Positions 43,829 to 53,574 of a DNA stretch of 64,000 bases are shown one piece after another. The notes below the pieces were generated by a model, which saw nothing but the letters and a program-made list of their open reading frames with translations, had not been told where the DNA came from and did not search any database. The stretch spans positions 62,001 to 126,000 of the forward strand of contig NHZP01000043.1 in assembly GCA_003313425.1 (NCBI GenBank). Reading direction: 5' to 3'. Made by a program: the position numbers and the translations under genes. Source of the DNA: Pseudopyrenochaeta lycopersici. Lineage: Eukaryota; Ascomycota; Dothideomycetes; Pleosporales; Pseudopyrenochaetaceae. Each line of letters starts with the position of its first letter. Position 1 is the first letter of the stretch.

Positions 43829-46800
43829 CAGTGTGGCCAATGGATGGAAGCTATTTGGATTGTCCATCCAATCCGCTTCGTTTTGGATTGGATTGGATTG
43901 GATGGAGGAATCCAATGAATCCAAATCGAAATTACTGCCGCCACATTGTGGTGGAGATTAGAGAACGAGGCATCATAGTGCCAATGCGTAAGCCATATTT
44001 GCTAGCTAAGCGGAATGGCTGATTCCGAGCGAATTTCTTCGCATTATCGTGAAGATAATTCTGAGTACGGGGCGACAGATACTCCGTGCATAAGCCACTG
44101 GAATCATAGCTATTTGCTTCCTTATAAAACGAGCCCAAGGTGACGAAGTCTGAGTTGCAAGGCGTTGAAGGTGTCGCACCTTTTCAAAAAAATTAGCTCT
44201 GGATCTAACATGCCTCATTAAGTTATTGTTCTTGTTTTGCTCTCCGCAGCAGTTATCACTACTGTTATTACTGCGTCACATGACATCACTATTACCTCTT
44301 ACGGTTGACGCTTTACGGTCATTTGAGGGGGAGAAGGTTGCTCTATCTGCTCCTTCAACATGCTCTGCACTGTCTGCACCACTCTCCGCGGTAGGGCCCT
44401 GAAATAATTCTCTTGCACTTATACTAACCTTTCTCTGAATAGGATGGCCGAGCTTTCGTCGCCAATGAGTCCCATTATACCGATTCGGACCACGATTGGT
44501 CATGGGTGCAATGGAGGTTGCTTCCCGGGCATTCAATCCCTTTGTCACGTTCAATGAAGAGGATTCGAGGATGGTTCTGGGCGTTTGGCGCGCCGACAGA
44601 GGAGCAGGGGACGAAGAAAAGATTCTGGCTCTGTAAGGAATGTCATCTGGCTGGGAAAGGTGGCCATTACAACACCGACAATGGTACCTCTGCCGTGAAT
44701 ACACATTTACGAGATATCCATCATCTAGCCTGGGATAAAGACAACAAAGAAGTTATCAATGATACCTCAAAGAGGTGGCTCTGGACAATGAAAGGCAAGC
44801 CCGCTCCCTCTACGGCGGATGCTGCTAGCCTCGACGCGTCTATTCCTTGAGAACAGGAAATCATGAACTATTTAGCGCTCGAATTTGATACGAATCGATT
44901 CCAGAGGCTTCTCGTTCGTTGGATTGTCTATGACAATGTCTCCTTTCGTCAAGTTGATAGTGCAGCGTTCCGTGAGCTCATTAGATACCTCTCTTCCCGT
45001 GCGGAACCTGCAATGCCTTCCCATACCACGATTTCGGCCTGGGTAGCTCATGGTTTTGAGCTTCATAAAGCGACAGTGAAGAAGGAGTTGAAAGATGCTT
45101 CGAGTAAAGTCCACTTCGCATTTGATCTCTGGACCTCCGGAAACCTATTATCCCTCAATGGCATTGTCGCTCACTTTCTCAACAAGGACTTTAAGGCTCG
45201 ATGCATCCTTCTCTCGACTCCAGAGCAACTGGGCTCACACGCAGGTATCAACATCGCCGATGGGGTCAGCAAGGTTATCGACGACTTTGAGGTCATGAAC
45301 AAGATTGGATTCTTTGTGCTTGACAACGCTTTGAACAACGATACGGCAATGGATGCTCTTGCAGAGACGTATGGTTTTGATGCTATTAAACGACGCCTTC
45401 GCTGCTCTGGCCATATTATCAATCTCATTGCTCGCCATCTTCTTTTCGTCGTGGACCCAGATTTATTCGAAATGGAGGATCAGATGCCAAAAAACATCAA
45501 AGAGAGTTTGAGGCATTGGAGAAAAAACGGACCGGTCGGCAAACTTCACAACCTGGTTGTTTGGACGTATTCAAGCCCCCAACGACGAGCTAGATGGGTC
45601 GCAGGTAAGTTTACTGCCCTTCCGGCAAATTCAGTTCTTAATGTACCGTAGCACAGCAGAAATACATCGAAGAATCCGATGGTGAGGCCGATAAAGCTGA
45701 CCTCAAGACTTACGAGCTCTGCCGAGACAACAATACACGCTGGAATAGCGTCTATAATATGCTCCGTCGTGCGAATAAACTCCGCAATGCTCTCAATTAT
45801 TGGCTTGAATCAGAAGAGAGACTGATCAAACGGAACAATGCCAAGGGTACAAAGTTGCCAGTTGAGGATGCAGCAATCTGCAAGGACATCTTCACAGATA
45901 GGTTAACGGAAAAGGACTGGGACATACTCTCCGAGTATGAAAGACTGCTCAGGCCATGTTATGAGGCGACGCTAGATCTACAGGGTCGACCAGGTGATGG
46001 TACATCCAGCGGGCTGACAAGCGTCATTCAGGATATCGAGTATATTCTCGAAGAGCTGACTGCTGTTTATGCCTCATACGAATCTGCAGCAGAAGACATT
46101 ATTCAAGGGGAATGGCATTTCAAGGCCCAAATCAAGCTTGCAATCGACAAAGCTCAACAGTATTACCAGAAGCTTGGAGACTCGCCTGTCTACCTTGCCG
46201 CCGTCGTTCTTGATCCTGCGAAGAACTGGGATTATCTCGAAGCGTTCTGGGACAAGCAGCCGAAGTGGATCAAAGACGGGCAGAGAGCAGTCAAAAGGCT
46301 CTGGCTTGACAGCTACAAGCAACAGCCCATTTCAGATGCCCTTTCGCCCCAAAAGAAGAACCCGCGCGATGGTGAGCCCACGGGCATTCAAGCGTATCGA
46401 ATGAGAGGTATCAAAGCTGCGCAGACAGCTAACCGTGAGAAGAGAAAGGATGAATATGACCGCTATTGCACTCAAGGGCAGATCGAGTGTGACGAGCCAA
46501 TCGCCTGGTGGACAACGACTGGCAAAGCCCAGTATCCGCAGCTTGCGCAGATGGCTATCGATATTCTCAGTATTCCGGCAATGAGCGACGAGCCAGAAAG
46601 AATATTTAGTAGATTGGGCATGATGATAACTGACCGCCGCAATCATCTACAGTGTAGTACAGCACAGGCAGCACAGTGTCTGTATTCATGGGACAAGGCC
46701 GGTATTATCGACATAAGGCAAAAGCCGGTTGAATGAGAAAAGACGTCACATTTTGTAGCAAGATCTCTACATCATACTTTAGATTAATCCATTACAACCA

Positions 46801-46986
46801 TTTTCTAACGAAATTATCCCCATGGGCGTTGTAGAGATTTCCATAATACACATTGACCACCCGCTCAGACCACTATGGCTAAGGGTGAATGGATTGAACT
46901 AGATTGGATTTGGATTGGACTGGATACCCCTGGATTTTGTGGCGTTGGATTGGATCGACGATCCGTTCCATCCATTGGCCACACTG
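43829..46986 (+). mobile_element. hAT-family DNA transposon with 8-bp target duplication
   Basis: 3158-bp element. Perfect 21-bp inverted repeats begin CAGTGTGGCCAATGGATGGA at each end (43829-43849, 46966-46986). The flanks carry an exact 8-bp duplication, TCCGTTTG, at 43821-43828 and 46987-46994. Subterminal GGATT repeats (around 43890-43915 and 46889-46960) are probable transposase-binding sites. The element carries one hAT transposase and sits at the 3' end of a DNA ligase gene. Confidence 0.96.
44280..46736 (+). pseudogene. hAT transposase, three exons, one premature stop
   Basis: Model: exons 44280-44390, 44443-45604 and 45652-46736 (introns 52 and 47 bp; the first has an ATACTAAC branch site), 785 codons. 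One stop, TGA at 44848-44850, interrupts it; CGA to TGA fits RIP. Domains: BED-type zinc finger (FWLCKECHLAGKGGHYN, then NTHLRDIHH), the RNase H-like core (HFAFDLWTSGNLLSLNGIVA; FFVLDNALNNDTAM; RRLRCSGHIINLIARHLL; CRDNNTRWNSVYNM) and the C-terminal hAT dimerisation region (PIAWWTTTGKAQYPQLAQMA; MSDEPERIFSRLGMMITDRR). These are the known hAT catalytic and dimerisation blocks. Everything else being intact, the copy looks recent. Confidence 0.9.
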
Positions 46987-49098
46987 TCCGTTTGTTGCAA
47001 GGCATAAGGAACTGACCATTTGGTGCACCGTCTCACTCGTCACTTCTTGGAGAGTAAATGAAGTTGCTATACGCCCTTGCTGTCGGTCATGACTTCTTGC
47101 GAACGCTTCTGCTGCGGGCTCAGTCACTGAAGAGTTAGCGGACAGCGTGACCGATGAGTCTTCATGGAAAGAAGAAAGGCTTGTACACATCAACGTAGCA
47201 GGGGATTGCTGCATGTCCTCAGCATCTGTCGGAGTAATAAGCGATACCTTAGCTCGTTTGACAGTCAGTTGATAATCCTCTGAGAGGAGCTTCCGTTTCA
47301 ATGGCTGAATGAAACTATCATCCAAAGGTAAACAATCGTTTTTTACCTTTCCCTTTCCCATTTCTTGCTCTTCACTCTCCCTTTTCTCTAGGCCACCACT
47401 AGAGCTGATTGTGCGATTCATGGAATTTATCGGGTAGCCTGGATTAGAGTGTGTTTGTTTGAGCTTCTCGAGCCAATTTCTGTTTTCGCTTGCGATCTCC
47501 TGTGACATTTCCATGCTCTTCCTTGCTAATTCTTGCAGCTCGCCAAAGCTAACCGTATCCTTGAACGTACGGTCCCGATGGATCTTCTGCACCCGAGGAA
47601 ATCGCAGAGTATAATAGCTGGTATCGGCCGGTTTGTCAAAGCCAGCACCCATTACATCCGCGACGAAGGGCCGCTTAAACAAGTCGGTTGGCCAGGGCAG
47701 CTTCCCTCGTTCTAACCTGACGTCGAGCTCGGGGGTGGAGAGAAAAAAAGGTGTTTCTTGGAAGTATCCAAGTCTGTTGAGAGAAAGAATATCCTCTTTG
47801 GCCATACCGTGCCGGCCTACCTTGTCGATGACGCGAAATATCGGCTTGACGTCAAGACGGCAAACCTGGTCCTTGTTCTCTAGGCATCCAATATAGAATG
47901 ATGTCCACCGCAACTTCCCCATCCCAAGTTCTTGTTCGTCCATCGGATCGCGGCGGCCACCCACGATAGCAAAATCAGCGGTGTCTCCTAGCCCTTGGAT
48001 GTAGTCTTTCTTCAACTTGATGAATCTATTATTTCCAGAGAATGAGTAGTAAGGTTCATCTCGTCCCTTCAGCACCAGGCCTTCCCATCGCTGTATAATG
48101 GCTCGAGAGAATGCCTCGCGAAGCTGTTCGGGGGCATGGCGAGAGGAGAAATCGATGTTCTCAAGGCTGCCGATGGCCGCTCGGCCGGGAATACAGTGGA
48201 CTAGTGAGCAAAGTCGCTGCCGGCGCGCATCATGAGTATATGTTATATAGGAGGTGTCATCATGTACGAGCAGATCATAAAACATGATCATAAGATGCTC
48301 ATTAATATTGGCGGGTGAGTCTTCCCGGGTTCCAAGGAATCGGCCGGATCGTGGCACATGCTTGCGGATCTTATGGAAGGGTTCAATTTGCTCGCTGTGA
48401 TCGTTCCATACCAGTAGCTCTCCCTCCAGAATGCATTGCTTCTTGATCTTGCAGTCTGCCGAGTCGAGCCTCAGGCAATCTCGCAGCACGTCATGCAAGC
48501 CTTTCCGATCTTCTGTCGAGTCTCTTCCGCTTTTGGAGAAGATTTTGATGCAATCCCTTCCCTTATTCAGGTCAATGTGCACTTGACAATACTCGTCATC
48601 GTACTTTCGCTCGACACTTATGCGTCTACCCTTTGCTAGTTGACAGCAATGCTTGATGCTTCTGGCCTTGTCGTGCGCTGTTCGTGTAATCATAACTCCA
48701 ATTTGAGGCTTTAACCAAGGTGCGGCTTTGTCTCTGAGCGAGAGTTCGACAGCTATCGTTGGCTGGACGGGCATCCGCCGTATCGAGGTTCCAGACAACA
48801 TCCTTACGGCAGCCTCGAAAGAATTTTGGAAGCCCAGGACATTAGGCAAAAGGAAATGGAACTTTTGCATCGCCAGTGTCTCCGGGATCTGCACTGGACT
48901 ATAGGACTTCAGGATCATACAGACCATCCACTTCGCTTCGGAGCTGTATAATCTTCGAAATATTCTCACCAGCACGTCATAAGTCCGAATCGGCTACTCG
49001 TATTTGGCTTCCACCCTCTGCCTCAGCTCGGTGGACGAGAAGGGTGACATGGCTGCAACCCGGTCTAGAGTTTCGTCAAGCTCTTCTAGAGTCACGCT
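46879..49098 (-). pseudogene. ATP-dependent DNA ligase, 5' truncated, stop at codon 35
   Basis: An open frame from 48975 to 46879 encodes the catalytic and OB-fold parts of a eukaryotic-type ATP-dependent DNA ligase: motif I region RKYDDEYCQVHIDL (the adenylated Lys is present, but the usual KxDG Gly is Asp), CILEGELLVWND (III), IMFYDLLVHDD, WEGLVLKGRDEPYYSF (IV), FIKLKKDYIQGLGDTADFAI (V). The same frame continues upstream through a TAG (48996-48994) into VTLEELDETLDRVAAMSPFS, part of the N-terminal domain, until it meets the HET gene at about 49.1 kb; the rest of the N-terminus is missing. Its natural stop, GGA then TAG, was displaced by the hAT insertion, which appends 35 codons of transposon end. 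I infer a nonfunctional gene. Which ligase class it belongs to is uncertain. Confidence 0.82.
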
Positions 49099-49885
49099 TG
49101 AACCGTGTCTGCCTTCTGCATCCGTTGGATAATACACAATGCGTCGATCCAGATGTATCGTATTTTGAGAGCACGTGTTACTTTGAAGGCATCGCGAAGA
49201 GTCTGGGGAAGGCTAGAAGCTTCTATTCTGACATATCGTTCTTGGAAGTTGGATAACGTCGTCATGCTTCCCACGGGCATGGCGGTTCCCCAGCAGTAAC
49301 TAAGTGTGGCAAATCTCACCAAAATACCCTCGACCTTGGCTAACCTCGCGTCTTCTGATCCTTCAAAGAATGCTTCGAGATCGATCAACCGTGCTGGAAG
49401 CCCACTTTTAATGGCGATGAAGTCAGGTTCACAGGCATGTTCCGAGACGCATTCTCGAAGCCAGGCGCTTGCAACCTCATACGCCCTGGGCGATGAAGGT
49501 GGCTCAGGTTTCTTTCGGACACGCACATTAACAAGTGTAGCTAGATCCCCTACAGAGAAGTGAGTGTCTATCAGCTTATCGCGCCATGAGGCTTACCCTC
49601 ATCTGTGAAGAGCGGATAACTAAGTGCCTCTGCCACCTCGCCGTCTTCGTCAATGAGACCGAGGCTTTTGAACTTGGTACCGTCTCGGGGCATCAAGAAA
49701 AGGCGAAAATGCTTTTTCTGCCACAAGCTCTGCTCCTGTGCGAAAGCTAAGCAAAGATCACACAGCTGCTCGTTCGTGGAGAAGTCGGGAGTTTCACCAT
49801 GTTTCAGCCCTTCTGGACTGCTTAGAGCCTCAATCGTGATGCTTTTACAGAGATGGCAGAGATCGGTGGATGGTCGTTCGCTCAT
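49092..49885 (-). pseudogene. HET-domain protein, two exons, cut inside the HET domain
   Basis: Exon 1 (49885-49597) starts MSERPSTDLCHLCKSITIEA and has CDLCLAFAQEQSLW, the cysteine-paired N-terminal region common in one large class of HET proteins. Exon 2 (49549-49092, 47-bp intron) continues with RFATLSYCWGTAMPVGSMTT and SLPQTLRDAFKVTRALKIRY, then IWIDALCIIQR, where family members normally continue IIQDD. Here it runs MQKADTVQA and a stop, because the sequence switches to DNA ligase coding DNA in another frame. The remaining HET third and effector tail are absent; 248 aa are left. An ATG at 49912 could extend the start by nine residues. Confidence 0.75.
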
Positions 49886-49927
49886 CTTTCTTTCTGGACG
49901 CATCACCAGCATAGTTTTTGCCTTCGA

Positions 49928-49928
49928 A

Positions 49929-49969
<41 letters not shown>
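49928..49969. repeat. (GAT)14 microsatellite
   Basis: Perfect GAT triplets immediately upstream of the HET start codon (minus-strand ATC repeats in its leader). Confidence 0.95.
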
Positions 49970-49970
<1 letters not shown>

Positions 49971-50595
49971 TTCCTACTCGGTTTCAGCCGCGTTTCGCGG
50001 CACAGACGTTAATCCGCGCCGCCACGTCACTCCGTAAATAGGAGCCAGCTGTTCCCAGAGACCTGCCGAAAACACCACACACAGCGAGAACTTGATTCTT
50101 GGAATTCAGCCGTAGTTTCGTGCTCAAACGTGACTGCACTTGAGAACCACTTACTCTATTTTAGTCGATCGCGATGTCGTGGAGAGCTTCCCATTCAAAG
50201 CAAGCTCGATTGGGCTGACACTTTTGATCCCGGTCTCCTGAGTCCTACCACTAGGCAGATGTTTCTTAACATACGCCTCGAGACAGTAGCCAGCCTCGAT
50301 GAGACTAAGTTCTGCGCCCCACTGGCCATGATCATCAGCCCCAAAGCAACGTCTCCTAAACGTTTGGCGTGAGGAGCTTATTCCACAGGCACCGAAAAAG
50401 CAGTAAGCATCATGGAGTGAAAATATGATGCGGGGTCACTGCCGTCCATACTGGAGGCCCGTGCCAAGCTCCGACTGAGACCTTACCTCACCTGTCCGAA
50501 ACAGGCATAGACCTGCGCGTGTCCAGAGACGCGTCGTTCGGAGGTAATATATATATTGCCTTTCCGGCGTATCAACGCCAAACACACGATCCGCT
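49970..50595. other. Upstream region of topoisomerase gene
   Basis: A TATATATATT tract lies at 50548-50557, about 40 bp before the start codon. The frame at 50130-50372 is open but unrecognised. Confidence 0.45.
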
Positions 50596-52767
50596 ATGGT
50601 GGTAAGAACGGTGTTATGCGTTGCGGAAAAGCCATCGATTGCGAAAGCAATTGCAAACCACTTGGGAGATCAAGTGACTACAGTGAGCACAGACGTGCGC
50701 AATCCGCCAGTCGAGCTAATGGACGTGCAGCATAACATCCAAGGCAATCCGTATGTGAAGAACTACGAATTCGACTACACCTTTCCGCAATGGGGCCATT
50801 GCAGTGTCACGATGACCTCTGTGCTAGGCCATCTCCTCAGCCACGAGTTTGAGCCCCGATACAAGAGCTGGACTTCATGCGACCCATCTGCGCTTTTTGA
50901 CGCTCGTATCGAGGTTTTCGTTGGTAGCAACGGAAAGTCTATCGCGGACAACATCAAGCGACACGCTCGCCGGGCTGACGTGCTCTATATCTGGACCGAC
51001 TGCGACCGCGAAGGTGAGCACATAGGCACCGAGATTCGGTCGGTGGCAGCGCAAAGCAACCAGACTCTGGGTCGCGCTGGCGGCACAGTAAGGGCACATT
51101 TCTCCAACATCGAAAGAGCGCATATCATTCACGCCGCACAGCATCCCGCCGATCTCGACGAAGCGCAAGCCGACGCAGTAGCTTCTCGTATCGAGCTCGA
51201 TCTTCGTGTGGGCGCAAGCTTCACCCGGCACCTCACTCTGAGTCTTCGTCCTGTGCTCCAGCAAGGCAACCTGTCAGAAGCGTCTCAATTAATCAGCTAC
51301 GGGAGCTGTCAGTTTCCTACGCTTGGCTTCATCGTCGAGCGCTACTTGCGCGTTCGGAATTTTATCCCGGAACCATTCTGGGGCATCAACCTGATGTATC
51401 AAAAAGCTGGAATAAGTGTGAACTTTAGTTGGGCTCGTAAACACCTCTTCGATAGAATGACAGTTGTTATTCTCTATGAGTGGTGTCTCACTTCGCAGAA
51501 TGCTCAGGTCCAAAAGGTTAAAACTAAGCCAACGAGCAAGTGGAAACCCTTACCGTTGACTACTCTAGAGCTTCAGAAGTGCGGCAGCAGATTCCTCGGA
51601 ATGGACAGTCAAAAGGTTCTGCAGCTTGCAGAAAAGCTATATCAAAAAGGTTGGATTAGCTATCCTCGAACCGAGACAGATCAGTTCGATCAAGGTATGG
51701 ACCTTCGCGGCCTCGTCCAGAAGCAGGCGCAGGGCGGCCGCTGGGCTGGTTATGCAATGGCGCTGGTCGAAGGAGGCTTTTCGTGGCCCGTAACGGACGT
51801 AATAATGATAAGGCCCACCCGCCTATCCACCCAGTCAATTTCGTCAACTCAACTACGCTCTCACATGAAGAGCAGCGTGTCCATGAGTTCGTCGTCCGGC
51901 GCTTCCTGGCATGCTGCAGCAAAGACGCCCAGGGGTCAAAGACCGACATTAGTATTCTCTATGGACCGGAAACATTCAATGCATCTGGCCTTGTAATATT
52001 AGAGCGCAACGATCTCGATGTCTACGTTTACGATCGGTGGGGCAACCAAGAGCTTCCCCCATTCATCGAAGGCGAGGTCTTCGAGCCGACCGAAGCTATT
52101 CTCAGTGAAGGTAAGACGTCACCACCTGGATATCTAACTGAACCGGACCTGCTTGCACTGATGAACGCGAATGGTATCGGCACTGATGCCACAATGGCCG
52201 ACCATATTGTCACAATTATAGACCGACAATATGTCGAAGCCAGAGCTCAGCCAAGACAGGCGCGGCATGGAAATGACGAAGAAGGGTCCGAGGAGTTGCC
52301 AACCCAAGCGAGAGTCGGAAATAGTCGTAGAGGTAGAACTGCAGTAGCCCGTCATGGTGCCGGCAGGAATAGCGGTGCCGGCCCCGGCGGCGCTGTAACA
52401 GGTGTTCAGGAATTCATACCCACGACGCTAGGGGTCGCTTTGGTTGAAGGCCACGAGAATATGGGGTTCGAGACTAATTTGACGAAGCCCTTTTTACGCA
52501 AGGAGGTAAGATAACGTCTTTGATCAATCTCCACGGGCTGCTACTGACAGGCGTAGATGGAGCTGAAGATGAACGCCATATGCAATGGACAAACGACAAA
52601 GGCTCGGGTCGTGAACGAAACCATCGAGCAGTATCGAGGGGTCTATGCTCGCATGCAGCAACATCCGGACGTCCTTCGTACGGTGAGGACTGAGTCTCGG
52701 CGTACCTACTTCTCCACTGATGTGATTGTAGGCTGTTCGGAAGTATGTTTTCGGTGAAGTGAACTGA
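50596..52767 (+). pseudogene. TOP3: DNA topoisomerase III, one-base frameshift
   Basis: Type IA topoisomerase; the eukaryotic enzyme works with RecQ helicase to resolve recombination intermediates. Exon 1 is 50596-52505, exon 2 52557-52682, exon 3 52732-52767. Visible features: Toprim start TVLCVAEKPSIAKAIANHLG, metal-binding YIWTDCDREGEHIG (DxDxE set), strand-passage region FSNIERAHIIHAA, RIELDLRVGASFTRHLTL and YGSCQFPTLGFIVERYLRV, the active-site tyrosine in GWISYPRTETDQFD, then after the shift NDKAHPPIHPVNFVN and LMNANGIGTDATMADHI, and TKPFLRKE-MELKM. The frame drops by one base at about 51785 (TGGCCCGTAAC, one base short of the expected WPR), so translation would fail soon after the active site. 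About 689 codons otherwise, the family's usual length; no C-terminal zinc fingers. It could be a sequencing error in a working gene. Confidence 0.85.
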
Positions 52768-53574
52768 GGATTGTCTACCTCACCATCGAACCCTACCAGT
52801 TGCATCTCAACCTACCATCCTGTGCAAGAGCAAACCGCGCCTCGCGGGTTGCGTCTCCTGTTTGCAGTTGTTGCATTTTCATTGAACAGAACAAGCTCTC
52901 ACAGTATTCTAAACATTTCGCAAAGTTGCCTGATTGGAAGTATACGTAGCATCATACATGCGGTGGCCCGTCTGCCAAGACTCCACACAGCCACAGACCG
53001 GACAGCCACTATAAGTAAATTAAGATAGATCCCTGTGTCATGGGACGCACGGTGTTATGGGACAAAAGAGGGGTACTTTGACTTCGAGCGACCACAATAT
53101 TCTTTCTATATAATACCACTATAAAGCTTCTGCTCCACAAAATTTAAAATCAGCTCAACAAGCCATCGAGTCATGGATTATCCTTGCTTACCACCATCTC
53201 ATCTGGTTGCGACTTTGCAGCGTCTACTGCCATCCTCCTCCTCCTCCTTTCCACTCTGCCGTCCTAAAAGCGTCCCCGCCGTCCATTTCTTAGGCATCGC
53301 AGCCTATGGCACGCCGACCGCTCCGGGTCTTCGCACACGAACATGAATCGTCGCTCGCTACGGAGGAAGGACAACAAGGAACATTGGACCTAGACTGGGG
53401 AAGCTCGGTGCAGACTCACAAGATGGTGACTGCCATACAACATCAAACTGCCGCCCATGAAGATATATGGCCTTCTCAGCTAAGTACCACATCTCACGCT
53501 TGAGACTCACAGCTCAACAAAAACCCTGTGCCGGGGCTAAGTCGCTCCCCGGAGAATCGAAAACTGCACAATCA
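52768..53574. other. Intergenic
   Basis: About 0.8 kb without a supported gene between TOP3 and the HET-TPR 3' end. Confidence 0.4.

Noticed and set aside
46879..52767. Starship or Helitron carrying ligase and TOP3
   Set aside because: No captain recombinase, Rep/helicase or element ends seen in the window; kept only as a weak idea under findings.
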